This document shows, one piece after another, positions 1 through 8,978 of a stretch of DNA of 48,118 nt (positions are counted from its first letter, which is position 1; each line of letters begins with the position of its first letter). This DNA comes from Holophagaceae bacterium (lineage in GTDB: Bacteria > Acidobacteriota > Holophagae > Holophagales > Holophagaceae). The stretch covers positions 1 through 48,118 of the forward strand of contig JAFJUR010000002.1 in the NCBI GenBank assembly GCA_017859995.1, read 5' to 3'. Below the pieces are notes generated by a model. It was given only the letters and a program-made list of their open reading frames with translations, ran no database searches and was not told the origin of the DNA. Both the position numbers and the translations under genes were made by a program.

Positions 1-77
1 GTGGTCCATCTTCTCCCTACGGAATCGGCTGGCGACAGCCACTCACCCCGGGACACCGGGTCAGGAGCTCTGCCCCT

Positions 78-1493
78 ATGAGCCATCGTTCACGCCTCAC
101 CCTCACCGCCCTCGCCCTCGTCGCCGCCGGGGCCTTCGCCCCCCAGGCCCAGGCGAGCGGCTTCCAGCTCCGTGAACAGAGCCCCAGCAGCCAGGGCAAC
201 GCCTTCGCCGGCGTCAGCGCCGGGGGCAGCGACATCAGCTCGATGTTCTTCAACCCCGCGGCCATGAGCCTGTACTCCGACAACCAGTTCGTGATCGGCG
301 GCAGCTACATCGGCCTGAGCGCCAAGTTCTCGGATGGCAGCGCCTCCCGCACCCCCGTGCTGCTGGTGCTGCCCGGCCCGCAGAGCCCCTCCTCGCTGCC
401 CATCTCGGGGTCGCCCACCCACAAGAACGCCGCCATCTCCGCGGTGCTGCCCGAAGTGAACCTGATGTACAGCCTGAGCCGAGATCTGAAGGTCGGCTTC
501 TCCATCAACGTGCCCTTCGGCCTGACCACCGAATACGACGGCAACTGGATCGGCCGCTATCACGGCCTGAAGTCCGACCTGAAGACCATCGACCTCGCGC
601 CGAGCATCTCCTACCGGTTCAGCCCGAAGTTCTCCGCCGGCGTGGCCTTCGTGGCCCGGAAGGCCGATGCCGAGCTGACCAACGGCGTGGACTGGGGCAC
701 GGCCCTCACCCTGGCGACCAGCGGGTTCGGCGCGGCCATCGGCGGCGTCCCCGGGGGCTATGACGGCAAGGCCGGCCTGAAGGGCGACGGCTGGGGCTAC
801 GGCTTCAAGGCGGGCCTGATCTGGGAACCCACCCAGGCCCTGCGCATCGGCCTGGCCCACCAGGGCGCCATGGACATGACCCTGAAGGGCGACGCCACCT
901 TCGAGTTCCCCTCCGCCCTGCCGGCGGCGGGCCTCGCGGGCCTGCAGGCCAAGGGCTACAAGAATGGCAAGGGCAGCGCCGAGCTGAACCTGCCCGCCAC
1001 CTCCTCCCTGGGCGTGAACTACATCGTCAGCGACACCTTCTCCCTCCAGGGCGAGGCCGCGCTGTCCACCTGGTCGCGCTTCAAGGAACTCCGGGTGAAG
1101 TTCGAGACCGGCACGCCCACCGCGGCCGATTCCGTGACCGACGAGAACTGGAAGGACACCTGGTACTACTCCGTCGGCGGCACCTGGAAGCTGAACCAGG
1201 AATGGGCCGTCCGCGCCGGCGTGGCCTTCGATCAGGGCGCGGTGGACGACACCCATCGCACGCCCCGCATCCCCGACAACGACCGCAAGTGGATCTCCCT
1301 GGGCGCCACCTACACCCATTCCAAGAAGATCTCCATGGACTTCGGGTTCACGCGCATCTTCATCGCCGATGGCAAGGTGAACCTCTCTGCCGGCACGTCG
1401 CCCACGGACAACAACGCGACCCGCGGCAGCCTGAACGGCACCATCAAGGCGGCCATCATGATCTTCGCCGGCCAGCTGCGTTACAACTTCTAG
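78..1493 (+). CDS. OmpP1/FadL/TodX-family outer membrane transporter
   Basis: Signal peptide (MSHRSRLTLTALALVAAGAFAPQAQA), then SGFQLREQSPSSQGNAFAGVSAGGSDISSMFFNPAAMS typical of FadL N-termini; C-terminal aromatic ending RYNF. Confidence 0.93.
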   Translation: MSHRSRLTLTALALVAAGAFAPQAQASGFQLREQSPSSQGNAFAGVSAGGSDISSMFFNPAAMSLYSDNQFVIGGSYIGLSAKFSDGSASRTPVLLVLPGPQSPSSLPISGSPTHKNAAISAVLPEVNLMYSLSRDLKVGFSINVPFGLTTEYDGNWIGRYHGLKSDLKTIDLAPSISYRFSPKFSAGVAFVARKADAELTNGVDWGTALTLATSGFGAAIGGVPGGYDGKAGLKGDGWGYGFKAGLIWEPTQALRIGLAHQGAMDMTLKGDATFEFPSALPAAGLAGLQAKGYKNGKGSAELNLPATSSLGVNYIVSDTFSLQGEAALSTWSRFKELRVKFETGTPTAADSVTDENWKDTWYYSVGGTWKLNQEWAVRAGVAFDQGAVDDTHRTPRIPDNDRKWISLGATYTHSKKISMDFGFTRIFIADGKVNLSAGTSPTDNNATRGSLNGTIKAAIMIFAGQLRYNF

Positions 1494-1510
1494 TCTGGCG
1501 ATCCGCCAAC

Positions 1511-1545
1511 AAAGGAAGGGCCCGGTTTGACCGGGCCCTTCCTTT
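1511..1545. terminator. Bidirectional intrinsic terminator between convergent genes
   Basis: Perfect 15-bp inverted repeat aaaggaagggcccgg-tttga-ccgggcccttccttt between the fadL-like (+) and thiolase (-) stops. Confidence 0.85.
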
Positions 1546-1562
1546 GTCTCCCGGACATGGCG

Positions 1563-2735
1563 CTAGACCCGCTCCACCGCCATGGCGATGGCGTTGCCGC
1601 CACCGAGGCAGAGGGCCGCCACGCCCCGCTGCTTGCCCTGGCGTTCCAGGGCGTGCAGGAGGGTGGCCATGACCCGCGCGCCGCTGGCTCCGATGGGGTG
1701 GCCCAGTGCGACGGCCCCGCCGTGCACGTTGATGCGGTCGGCGGACAGCTTCAGCTCGTTCATGGTGGCCACCAGCTGCACGGCGAAGGCCTCGTTGATC
1801 TCCCAGAGGTCCACGTCGCCCGTGGCCCAGCCGATCTCGGACAGGAGCTTGCGGATGGCCTCCACCGGGGCCATGAGCACCCACTCGGGGGCCAGGCCTG
1901 CGGTGGCCGTGCCCAGGATCCGGGCTTGGATGGGCAGGCCGTGGGCCTTGGCGTAGGCCTCGGTGCTGACCAGGGCCAGGGCGGCGCCGTCGTTCACGCT
2001 GGGCGCATTGCCGGCGGTGACGGTGCCATCCTTCTTGAAGGCGGGGCGGAGCTTCGAGAGGGATTCAAGCGAACAGTCCGCCCGGGGGCCCTCGTCGTCG
2101 CTGATGAGGACCTCCCCCTTCTTCCCGGGCACGGCGATCGGCACGATCTCGGCCTTGAAGGCGCCTGACTGCATGGCCGCGAGGGCCTTGCGGTGGCTCT
2201 CCACGGACCAGGCGTCCTGGGCCTCGCGGCCGACGCCGTACTTCGCGGCCACCAGCTCGCCGGTATGCCCCATGTGCTGGTCGGTCATGGCGCACCAGAG
2301 TCCGTCGAGGATCATGGCGTCCTTCGCCTCGGTGTGGCCCATGCGGGCCCCGGCCCGGAGCTTGGGCATGAGATAGGGCGCGTTGGACATGGACTCCATG
2401 CCTCCCGCGAGCACCACCTGATGGTCGCGCAAGCGCACAGCGTTGGCGGCCAGCTGGATGGCCTTCAGGCCGCTGCCGCACACCTTGTTGATCGTGAGGG
2501 CCGAGATGGTGTCGGGCAGGCCGCCGCGCAGGGCGGCCTGGCGCGCAGGGGCCTGGCCCACGCCGGCGCTCACCACGTTGCCGAGGATGGCCTCGGTGGG
2601 TTCAGCGCCAGGCACGGCCGCGAGGAGGGCCTTGATCACCTGGGCGGCCAGGTCCGGCGCCGCCAGGGGCGAGAGGCCGCCCTGGAACTTGCCGATGGGG
2701 CTGCGCAGGGTCTTGAGGATCACGGCGTGGGTCAT
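1563..2735 (-). CDS. Acetyl-CoA C-acyltransferase (thiolase)
   Basis: [22 protein letters not shown]..., [51 protein letters not shown] and CLGGGNAIA thiolase motifs; start placed at internal ATG 2735. Confidence 0.95.
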   Translation of the reverse strand: MTHAVILKTLRSPIGKFQGGLSPLAAPDLAAQVIKALLAAVPGAEPTEAILGNVVSAGVGQAPARQAALRGGLPDTISALTINKVCGSGLKAIQLAANAVRLRDHQVVLAGGMESMSNAPYLMPKLRAGARMGHTEAKDAMILDGLWCAMTDQHMGHTGELVAAKYGVGREAQDAWSVESHRKALAAMQSGAFKAEIVPIAVPGKKGEVLISDDEGPRADCSLESLSKLRPAFKKDGTVTAGNAPSVNDGAALALVSTEAYAKAHGLPIQARILGTATAGLAPEWVLMAPVEAIRKLLSEIGWATGDVDLWEINEAFAVQLVATMNELKLSADRINVHGGAVALGHPIGASGARVMATLLHALERQGKQRGVAALCLGGGNAIAMAVERV

Positions 2736-2782
2736 GGAAACTCCAAAAACGGCCAATGGTATCGCAGGGATCGACGTACAGC

Positions 2783-3331
2783 TCAACCCAAGGGACGGGG
2801 GCGCCGGGGAGGCTGGACAGGCTCGTCCAGCGAGGTCAGATCCAGATTCTCAAGGTTCAGGGTGGGCGGTGCCGCCATGTAGATGTCCGGGGCCTCCTCC
2901 TGCAGGTGGCGGCGGGTCCGGTCCATGAGGGCCTCGACCTCGCGGAGGAACTTCAGGCGTTCCATCTTCAGGCTGCGCAGCTGGACTTCGAGCTCCACCA
3001 CGTGCTGCTGGGCTTCGCGGATGATCTCCTCGGCCTTGTACTGGGCCTCGCGGACGATCAGCTCCTTCTCGCGGCCCGCGCCGTCCAGCACGTCCTCGCG
3101 GGTGCGCTGCGCCTGGAGCAGGGTTTCCCGGAAGATCCGGTCCTGGTCCTGGTATTGGCGGAGGCGCTCGCGGCTGTCGAGGATCTCCTCCTTGAGCTTC
3201 TGGTTCTCGGCGAGGAGTTCCTCCCACTCGCCGGCGATCTCGTGGAGGAAGGTGCGGACCTCGGATTCCTCGAGGCCCCGGAAGACCTTTTCGAACTCGC
3301 GACGCTGGATGTCGAGGGGGGTGTACTTCAT
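2783..3331 (-). CDS. DivIVA-domain protein
   Basis: [49 protein letters not shown]: DivIVA N-terminal domain plus coiled coil; start chosen internally to the longer ORF. Confidence 0.88.
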   Translation of the reverse strand: MKYTPLDIQRREFEKVFRGLEESEVRTFLHEIAGEWEELLAENQKLKEEILDSRERLRQYQDQDRIFRETLLQAQRTREDVLDGAGREKELIVREAQYKAEEIIREAQQHVVELEVQLRSLKMERLKFLREVEALMDRTRRHLQEEAPDIYMAAPPTLNLENLDLTSLDEPVQPPRRPRPLG

Positions 3332-3348
3332 GGCAGGGCCTCTGTGGC

Positions 3349-3606
3349 TCAGGAGGTGAGGGCTCGCAGGAAGACGCGCTGGATGATCCCGAGGAGCACC
3401 ACGGCGATGAGGATGTCGAAGCTGAACCCTCCGACGGGCGGCACGAGGGCCCGGATCGGGTGCAGAACGGGTTCGGTGATGGTGTGCATCAGCCGGATCC
3501 ATCGGTTGCGTGGATCGATGGGGAACCAGGACAGGATCGCCACCGCCAGCAGGAGGTAGATGATCGCGTCAATGGCGTAGTATGCGAACTTGAAGAGAAG
3601 AGGCAT
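3349..3606 (-). CDS. YggT family membrane protein
   Basis: 85 aa, two hydrophobic segments, WFPIDPRNRWIRLMHTITEPVLHPIRALVPPVGGFSFDILIAVVLL typical of YggT; adjacent to DivIVA. Confidence 0.88.
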   Translation of the reverse strand: MPLLFKFAYYAIDAIIYLLLAVAILSWFPIDPRNRWIRLMHTITEPVLHPIRALVPPVGGFSFDILIAVVLLGIIQRVFLRALTS

Positions 3607-3656
3607 GGGCAGGATCCCGGGAACCTGATCATCATAGCTGGGTGAGGACCCAATCC

Positions 3657-4766
3657 ATGCGCATCGGCATCTCCTGTTACAGCACCTTCGGCGGCTCGGG
3701 CGTCGTGGCCACGGAGGTCGGCAAGGCCCTGGCGGCCCGGGGCCACGAGGTGCACATTCTCAGCCCCAGCCTCCCGCCGCGTCTGGTGGGCTTCGAAGAC
3801 CGGATCAACTTCCACGAGGTGCGGGCCAGCCCGTACCCCCTCTTCGAGGACGCGCCCTATTCCATTGCCCTGGGCTCCAAGATGGCGGACGTGGCCGAGC
3901 ACCACGGCCTGGACATCCTCCACGCCCACTACGCCATCCCCCACACCATGGCGGCCCTCCTGGCCCGGATGGCCATCCCCAGCCTGAAGGTGGTGACCAC
4001 CCTCCACGGCACGGACATCACGGTGGTGGGCAGCGATCCCAGCTACCTTCCCATGGTGCGCATGGCCATTCGCGAAAGCGACGGAGTGACAGCCGTGTCC
4101 GAGTACCTGCGGGACGAGACCATCCGCACCTTCGGCGTGGAACGCCACATCGACGTGATTGGCAACTTCGTCGAGCCCCCGGGCCAGGAACGCCCGGACT
4201 GCCGGGCCTGGCTGGCGCCCAAGGCCGCCTTCGTGCTGACCCACATCTCCAACTTCCGCCCCGTGAAGCGGGTGATGGACGTGCTGCGGATCTTCGAGCG
4301 CGTCCGCAAGGAAGTCCCCGTGCGGCTGGTCATGGTAGGCGATGGTCCGGACCGCGTGGAGGCCGAGGCCTTCTGCCGCGAGCGGGGGTTCTCCGGGGAG
4401 GTTCGCTTTACCGGCAAGCAACTGGACATCGGCACTGTGCTGGCGTGCTCAGACCTCTTCCTGCTGCCCAGCGCCACCGAAAGTTTCGGCTTGGCCGCGC
4501 TGGAGGCCATGGGCCACCGGGTTCCGGTCATCGCGAGCCGGGTGGGCGGCATCCCGGAGGTGGTCCGGCATGGGGTGGACGGCTACCTCCAGGCGATGGG
4601 CGACGTGGACGCCATGGCCGCAGACGTCGTCAAGCTCCTGAAGGACGAGGACCTGCGGCTTTCCATGGGCGACGCGGCCCGGGAGCGGGCCCTGGGCACC
4701 TTCGCGGAAGGCCCCATCGTGGATCAGTACGAGGCGCTCTACCGGCGGGTGCTGGGCCAAGTCTGA
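3657..4766 (+). CDS. bshA: N-acetyl-alpha-D-glucosaminyl L-malate synthase (bacillithiol biosynthesis)
   Basis: MRIGISCYSTFGGSGVVATEVGKALAARGHEVHILS..., HAHYAIPH, TTLHGTDITVVGSDPSY, GT4 C-terminal domain; ORF opens at 3642, second Met at 3657. Confidence 0.9.
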   Translation: MRIGISCYSTFGGSGVVATEVGKALAARGHEVHILSPSLPPRLVGFEDRINFHEVRASPYPLFEDAPYSIALGSKMADVAEHHGLDILHAHYAIPHTMAALLARMAIPSLKVVTTLHGTDITVVGSDPSYLPMVRMAIRESDGVTAVSEYLRDETIRTFGVERHIDVIGNFVEPPGQERPDCRAWLAPKAAFVLTHISNFRPVKRVMDVLRIFERVRKEVPVRLVMVGDGPDRVEAEAFCRERGFSGEVRFTGKQLDIGTVLACSDLFLLPSATESFGLAALEAMGHRVPVIASRVGGIPEVVRHGVDGYLQAMGDVDAMAADVVKLLKDEDLRLSMGDAARERALGTFAEGPIVDQYEALYRRVLGQV

Positions 4767-4846
4767 GGTTCGGGGAATGGCGACGACGGGCCTGGAGTCA
4801 GTTTCCAGGTGGTATCTGCCGAAGAGTGGGTCATGAAGGAGCATGC

Positions 4847-7399
4847 ATGAGAGGGTGGCGGAGCCTGCTGGCGTCCCTGGTGGCGGTGGCGGCGATGGCC
4901 TCGGAAGGCTGGCACCGGCCCTTCTCGGTCCTGGGCCCGGACCAAGGCCTGCCCACGGGGGCGATCACAAGCCTGACCCAGGACACGGACGGCTTCATCT
5001 GGGTGGGCACGGAAAGCGGCCTGCTGCGGTACGAGGGCGCCCTGTGCAGCCGGTGGACCCGGGATGAGGGCCTGCCGGCCGACTACGTGCACCGGGCCCT
5101 TGCCGATCCGGCGGGCGGCGTGTGGGTGGCGACCACCCGCGGAACCGCGCGAATCCGCGACGGCCGCATCGAGCTGGCCGTCCTCGGCAGGGACCCCGCG
5201 GCCCAGGCCCCCACGTCCATGGCCTTCGACGTGTCGGGACGCCTCTGGATCATCACCTCGAGGGGCATCTACGTTCAGCAGGACGGAGTCACGTTCAGCC
5301 GGCAATCCTGGACAGTGCCGGGCCGGATGCATGTCCTTTCCCCGGGACTGCGAGGCGAGATGCACCTGGGCACCGACCAGGGGTTGTACACCTTCCTGCC
5401 GGACGGCCGGATCCGCGCCTGGGGGCCGGCCCAGGGCCTGCCGCGCGAAGGCGTGTCCATCGTGGCGGAAGACGGAGCCGGGCGGATCTGGGCGGGAACC
5501 GGCCGCAGCCTCCGCATGAAGGCCCGCGAGGCGGAGCGCTTCTCGGATGAATCCGGCCGCTTGAAAGGAAGCCTCTCGCCGAACAGCCTCCCCTTCGTGG
5601 ACACTGACGGGTCCCTCTGGCTGCCCACCCAGGCCGGAGCGCTTCACGTGAACGGCGCGGCCACGGAATCGGTGGACGCCACGCTGGGCCTCCCCTTCCG
5701 CTGGGTCCGCACCGTGTTCCGCGACCGCGAAGGCACCCTCTGGGTGCTCGGCACCACCCTCGCGCGGCTACAGGGCGGCGGACGGGTGTGGAACCACTCC
5801 CTGGCCTCCAGCACCTCAGGCGAGGTGGTCTGGTCCATCACCCGGGACGCCAGCGGCCGGATGCTGGCCGCCACCGACGACGGCGCCATCCGCGTGAGCC
5901 CGGCCGGCCTCCAGCGCATCACGGGCACGGAGGGCCGGCGCATCAAGAACCTGGCGGTAGACCAGACGGGCCTCCTCTGGATGGTGAGCACCATCGGGCC
6001 CACGCTGTGGCTCCGTCCCGGCAGCACCCGCGCGGAGATCGCGCCCCTGGGCGACCTGGGCCACGCGGTGAACACCGTCATGATGGATTCGCGAGGGAAG
6101 CTCTGGCTGGGCCACACCCACGACGGCCTGCTCCGGTGGGATCCCGCCGGGCGGCGCCTGGTTCCGGAGCTGGGGCCTGCCCAGGCGGCCGGCAACGCCC
6201 TCGGCGTGTTCAGGGTGCGGGAGGATCGCCAGGGCCGGCTCTGGGCGGCCACCACCGCGGGCCTGTTCGTCCGCGAGGACAGCGGCGTCTGGCGGCTCTT
6301 CAACGAGGTCCAGGGACTGCCCGCCTCCGGGCTCTACGGCATGGCCTTCCTGCCAGACGGCACCGCCTGGCTGCACTTCCAGGAAGGCCAGGGCCTCATG
6401 CGGGTCCGGGTGGAGGGAGATCGCCTGAGCATCCTCGAGCGGCGCGTGAAGGGTCAGGGGCTGCGCTCCAACCTGGTCTATGCGGTCGAGGTGGACGACC
6501 GGGGCCGCACCTGGGCCACCACGGATGTGGGCCTCGATCGCCTGGATCCACCTCTTCATGTGGGTCGTCGGGAGGGCATGGTCAGCGAGGATTGCGCGAT
6601 CCTGGCCCTGCTCACCGAACAGGACCGAGTCTGGGTGGGCACCGCCGCAGGCCTGGTGCGGTACGAAGGCGGTCCCTCCGAGCCCCAGGGCGAGCTGCCC
6701 AGGGCGCACCTCCTGCAGGTGACGCAGGGCGAGCGGCGGCTCCAGCCCCCCTTCGACCACCTGAAGCCCATCCCCGCCGGGGAATCTTCGGTGGCCATCC
6801 GCGTCGCGGTGCCCAGCTACCGGAACGAGGGCCAGACGCGGATCCAGGTCCGACTCCTGGGACTGGAGGATGCCTGGCGCGACCTGGACGCTCCCCAGGC
6901 CCGCTATCCGGCGCTGCCGGGCGGGAGATACCAGTTCGAGGCCCGGGTGGTCAGCCCGGAAGGCGCCGTGGGTCCTGTCACCAGCCTGGCCTTCCAGGTG
7001 CGGCCTCCCTGGTGGCGGTCCTGGTGGATGGTCTCGCTCGAGGGCCTGGTGGCGGTGGCGGCGGTCATGCTCATCCTCTGGGCTCGGCTGCACGTGCTGG
7101 CACGCAGCAAGGCCGAGCTGGAGGCCCTGGTCGCCCGGCGCACGGATGAGCTGACGGCGCGGAACGAGGAACTGTCCCTGGCCCTCGGGAACGTGAAGCA
7201 GCTCTCAGGCCTTCTGCCGATCTGCGCCTGCTGCAAGAAGATCCGCGACGACAAGGGCTACTGGAACCAGCTGGAGCAGTACATCAGCGAGCATTCCGAC
7301 GTGGGCTTCTCGCACGGCATCTGCCCCGATTGCGTGGAAACCGTGTTCCCCGGGCGCACCGCCCGGCAGGCGGCCAAATCGCCGGCGGATCAAGCCTGA
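4847..7399 (+). CDS. Two-component-regulator-propeller protein with Y_Y_Y-like domain, TM segment, coiled coil and C-terminal CxxC module; no kinase domain seen
   Basis: Signal peptide; repeated D/G-x-IWVGT / GRLWIIT / GKLWLGHT propeller repeats; TM (WWMVSLEGLVAVAAVMLILWARL); ends LPICACCKKIRDDKGYWNQLEQYISEHSDVGFSHGICPDCVETVFPG. Start at ATG 4847 inside the longer ORF. Confidence 0.88.
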   Translation: MRGWRSLLASLVAVAAMASEGWHRPFSVLGPDQGLPTGAITSLTQDTDGFIWVGTESGLLRYEGALCSRWTRDEGLPADYVHRALADPAGGVWVATTRGTARIRDGRIELAVLGRDPAAQAPTSMAFDVSGRLWIITSRGIYVQQDGVTFSRQSWTVPGRMHVLSPGLRGEMHLGTDQGLYTFLPDGRIRAWGPAQGLPREGVSIVAEDGAGRIWAGTGRSLRMKAREAERFSDESGRLKGSLSPNSLPFVDTDGSLWLPTQAGALHVNGAATESVDATLGLPFRWVRTVFRDREGTLWVLGTTLARLQGGGRVWNHSLASSTSGEVVWSITRDASGRMLAATDDGAIRVSPAGLQRITGTEGRRIKNLAVDQTGLLWMVSTIGPTLWLRPGSTRAEIAPLGDLGHAVNTVMMDSRGKLWLGHTHDGLLRWDPAGRRLVPELGPAQAAGNALGVFRVREDRQGRLWAATTAGLFVREDSGVWRLFNEVQGLPASGLYGMAFLPDGTAWLHFQEGQGLMRVRVEGDRLSILERRVKGQGLRSNLVYAVEVDDRGRTWATTDVGLDRLDPPLHVGRREGMVSEDCAILALLTEQDRVWVGTAAGLVRYEGGPSEPQGELPRAHLLQVTQGERRLQPPFDHLKPIPAGESSVAIRVAVPSYRNEGQTRIQVRLLGLEDAWRDLDAPQARYPALPGGRYQFEARVVSPEGAVGPVTSLAFQVRPPWWRSWWMVSLEGLVAVAAVMLILWARLHVLARSKAELEALVARRTDELTARNEELSLALGNVKQLSGLLPICACCKKIRDDKGYWNQLEQYISEHSDVGFSHGICPDCVETVFPGRTARQAAKSPADQA

Positions 7400-7424
7400 G
7401 GGTTTCCGGAATGGGCCGAGACCT

Positions 7425-8954
7425 TCAGCACCGCACCTCGGCGTTCTTCCGGGCGTAGTAGTACCAGTTCAGAACGAGGCACACCACGTAGAACGCGGCG
7501 AACCCGTAGAGGGCGACCTCCACCTTGCCGGCGTCGACCTGGATCTTGAAGATGGCCGGAATGATGAAGGCGCCGTAGGCCGCGGCGGCGGAGGTCCAGC
7601 CCAGCACGGGGCCCGCGAGCTTCGGCTCGAAGATGAAAGGCACCATCTGGAAGGTGGACCCGTTGCCCAGGCCCGAGGCCACGAAGAGCAGGAGGAACAG
7701 CCCCAGGAACGGCAGGAAGTGGACTGCCGGATCCGGCGCCGCCTGGGCCAGCTTGACGAAGTGGGCCACCCCGAGGGCGCCGAGGATCATCAGGACCGTG
7801 GACCACTGGGTGACGCGGGAGCCGCGGAACTTGTCGGAGAGCAGCCCGCCGATGGGCCGCACGATGGAGCCGACCAGGGGTCCCAGGAAGGCGTAGGCCA
7901 GGGGGTTCGGGCTCTGGGGGTTCAGCACGCCCACGGGATAGCGGCCGAACACCACCTTGATGAGCAGGGGCAGGGCGGAGCTGAAACCGATGAAGCTGCC
8001 GAACGTCATGAGGTAGAGCACCGTCATGATCCAGGTGTGCTTCTTCGGGAAGATGGCGAACTGCGCCGTCAGGCCCGTCTTCACTTTCCCCGGCAGGAGC
8101 TTCATCAGGCCCAGGCAGACCAGGATGGTGAGCACCAGCACGCCCATCTGCGCCAGAAGGCCCAGCTTGAACCGCAGCAGCAAGATGACGCCCAGGGCGG
8201 TGGCCAGGAACCCGATGGCGTGAAGGCCGAGGATCTTCAGGAGGGCGAGGCCGGTGGGCTCGCAGTCCTGGCCCTCCCGGTTGTCCATGAGGAACCAGGC
8301 CAGGCCGGCGAGGATGACCAGGAAGGGCACCCAGACCAGGGCCCCGTTCTGCACCCAGAGCTGGCGCCCCGCGGCGCTCAGGTGGGGCGCGCCGGCCAGG
8401 GCGCCGAAGAGGGAGGTGCCCATGACGGTGGGCACGAGGATCTGCATGATGCTCACGCCGAGGTTGCCGATGCCCGCGTTGAGGCCCAGGGCGAGGCCCG
8501 CCAGGCGCTTGGGGAAGAAGCCGTTGATGTTGGCCATGGAGGAGGCGAAGTTGCCCCCGCCGATGCCGCTGAGGGCCGCCAGCACGGCGAAGGTGCCGAA
8601 GGAGGTGCCCTTGTCCTGCAGCGCGAGGCCGGCCCCGAGCGCGGGGGCGACGAGCAGGGCCGTGGTGAGGGCGATGGTGTTGCGACCGCCGGCCAGCCCC
8701 ACGAGGAAGGCGCTGGGGATGCGCAGGGTCGCGCCGCTGAGGCCCGCGATGCTGATCAGGGTGAAGAGCTGCGCGGCGGTGAAGGGAAAGCCCGCCTCCT
8801 TCATCCGCACGGTGAGCACGCTCCAGAACATCCAGATGCAGAAGGCCGACAGCAGCGCCGGCACCGACACGGCCAGGTTCCGCCAGGCCGTGAGGCTCCC
8901 GCCGGCCGCCCAGGCCTGCGGGTCTTCAGGATTCCAATCGGTGAGTTTGGCCAT
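7425..8954 (-). CDS. NarK-type nitrate/nitrite MFS transporter
   Basis: MFS with GIGGGNFASSMANINGFFPKRLAGLALGLNAGIGNLGVSIMQ nitrate-signature-like segment and TFGSFIGFSSALPLLIK. Confidence 0.92.
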   Translation of the reverse strand: MAKLTDWNPEDPQAWAAGGSLTAWRNLAVSVPALLSAFCIWMFWSVLTVRMKEAGFPFTAAQLFTLISIAGLSGATLRIPSAFLVGLAGGRNTIALTTALLVAPALGAGLALQDKGTSFGTFAVLAALSGIGGGNFASSMANINGFFPKRLAGLALGLNAGIGNLGVSIMQILVPTVMGTSLFGALAGAPHLSAAGRQLWVQNGALVWVPFLVILAGLAWFLMDNREGQDCEPTGLALLKILGLHAIGFLATALGVILLLRFKLGLLAQMGVLVLTILVCLGLMKLLPGKVKTGLTAQFAIFPKKHTWIMTVLYLMTFGSFIGFSSALPLLIKVVFGRYPVGVLNPQSPNPLAYAFLGPLVGSIVRPIGGLLSDKFRGSRVTQWSTVLMILGALGVAHFVKLAQAAPDPAVHFLPFLGLFLLLFVASGLGNGSTFQMVPFIFEPKLAGPVLGWTSAAAAYGAFIIPAIFKIQVDAGKVEVALYGFAAFYVVCLVLNWYYYARKNAEVRC

Positions 8955-8978
8955 GGCATGCTCCAGGTGGGTATCGAA

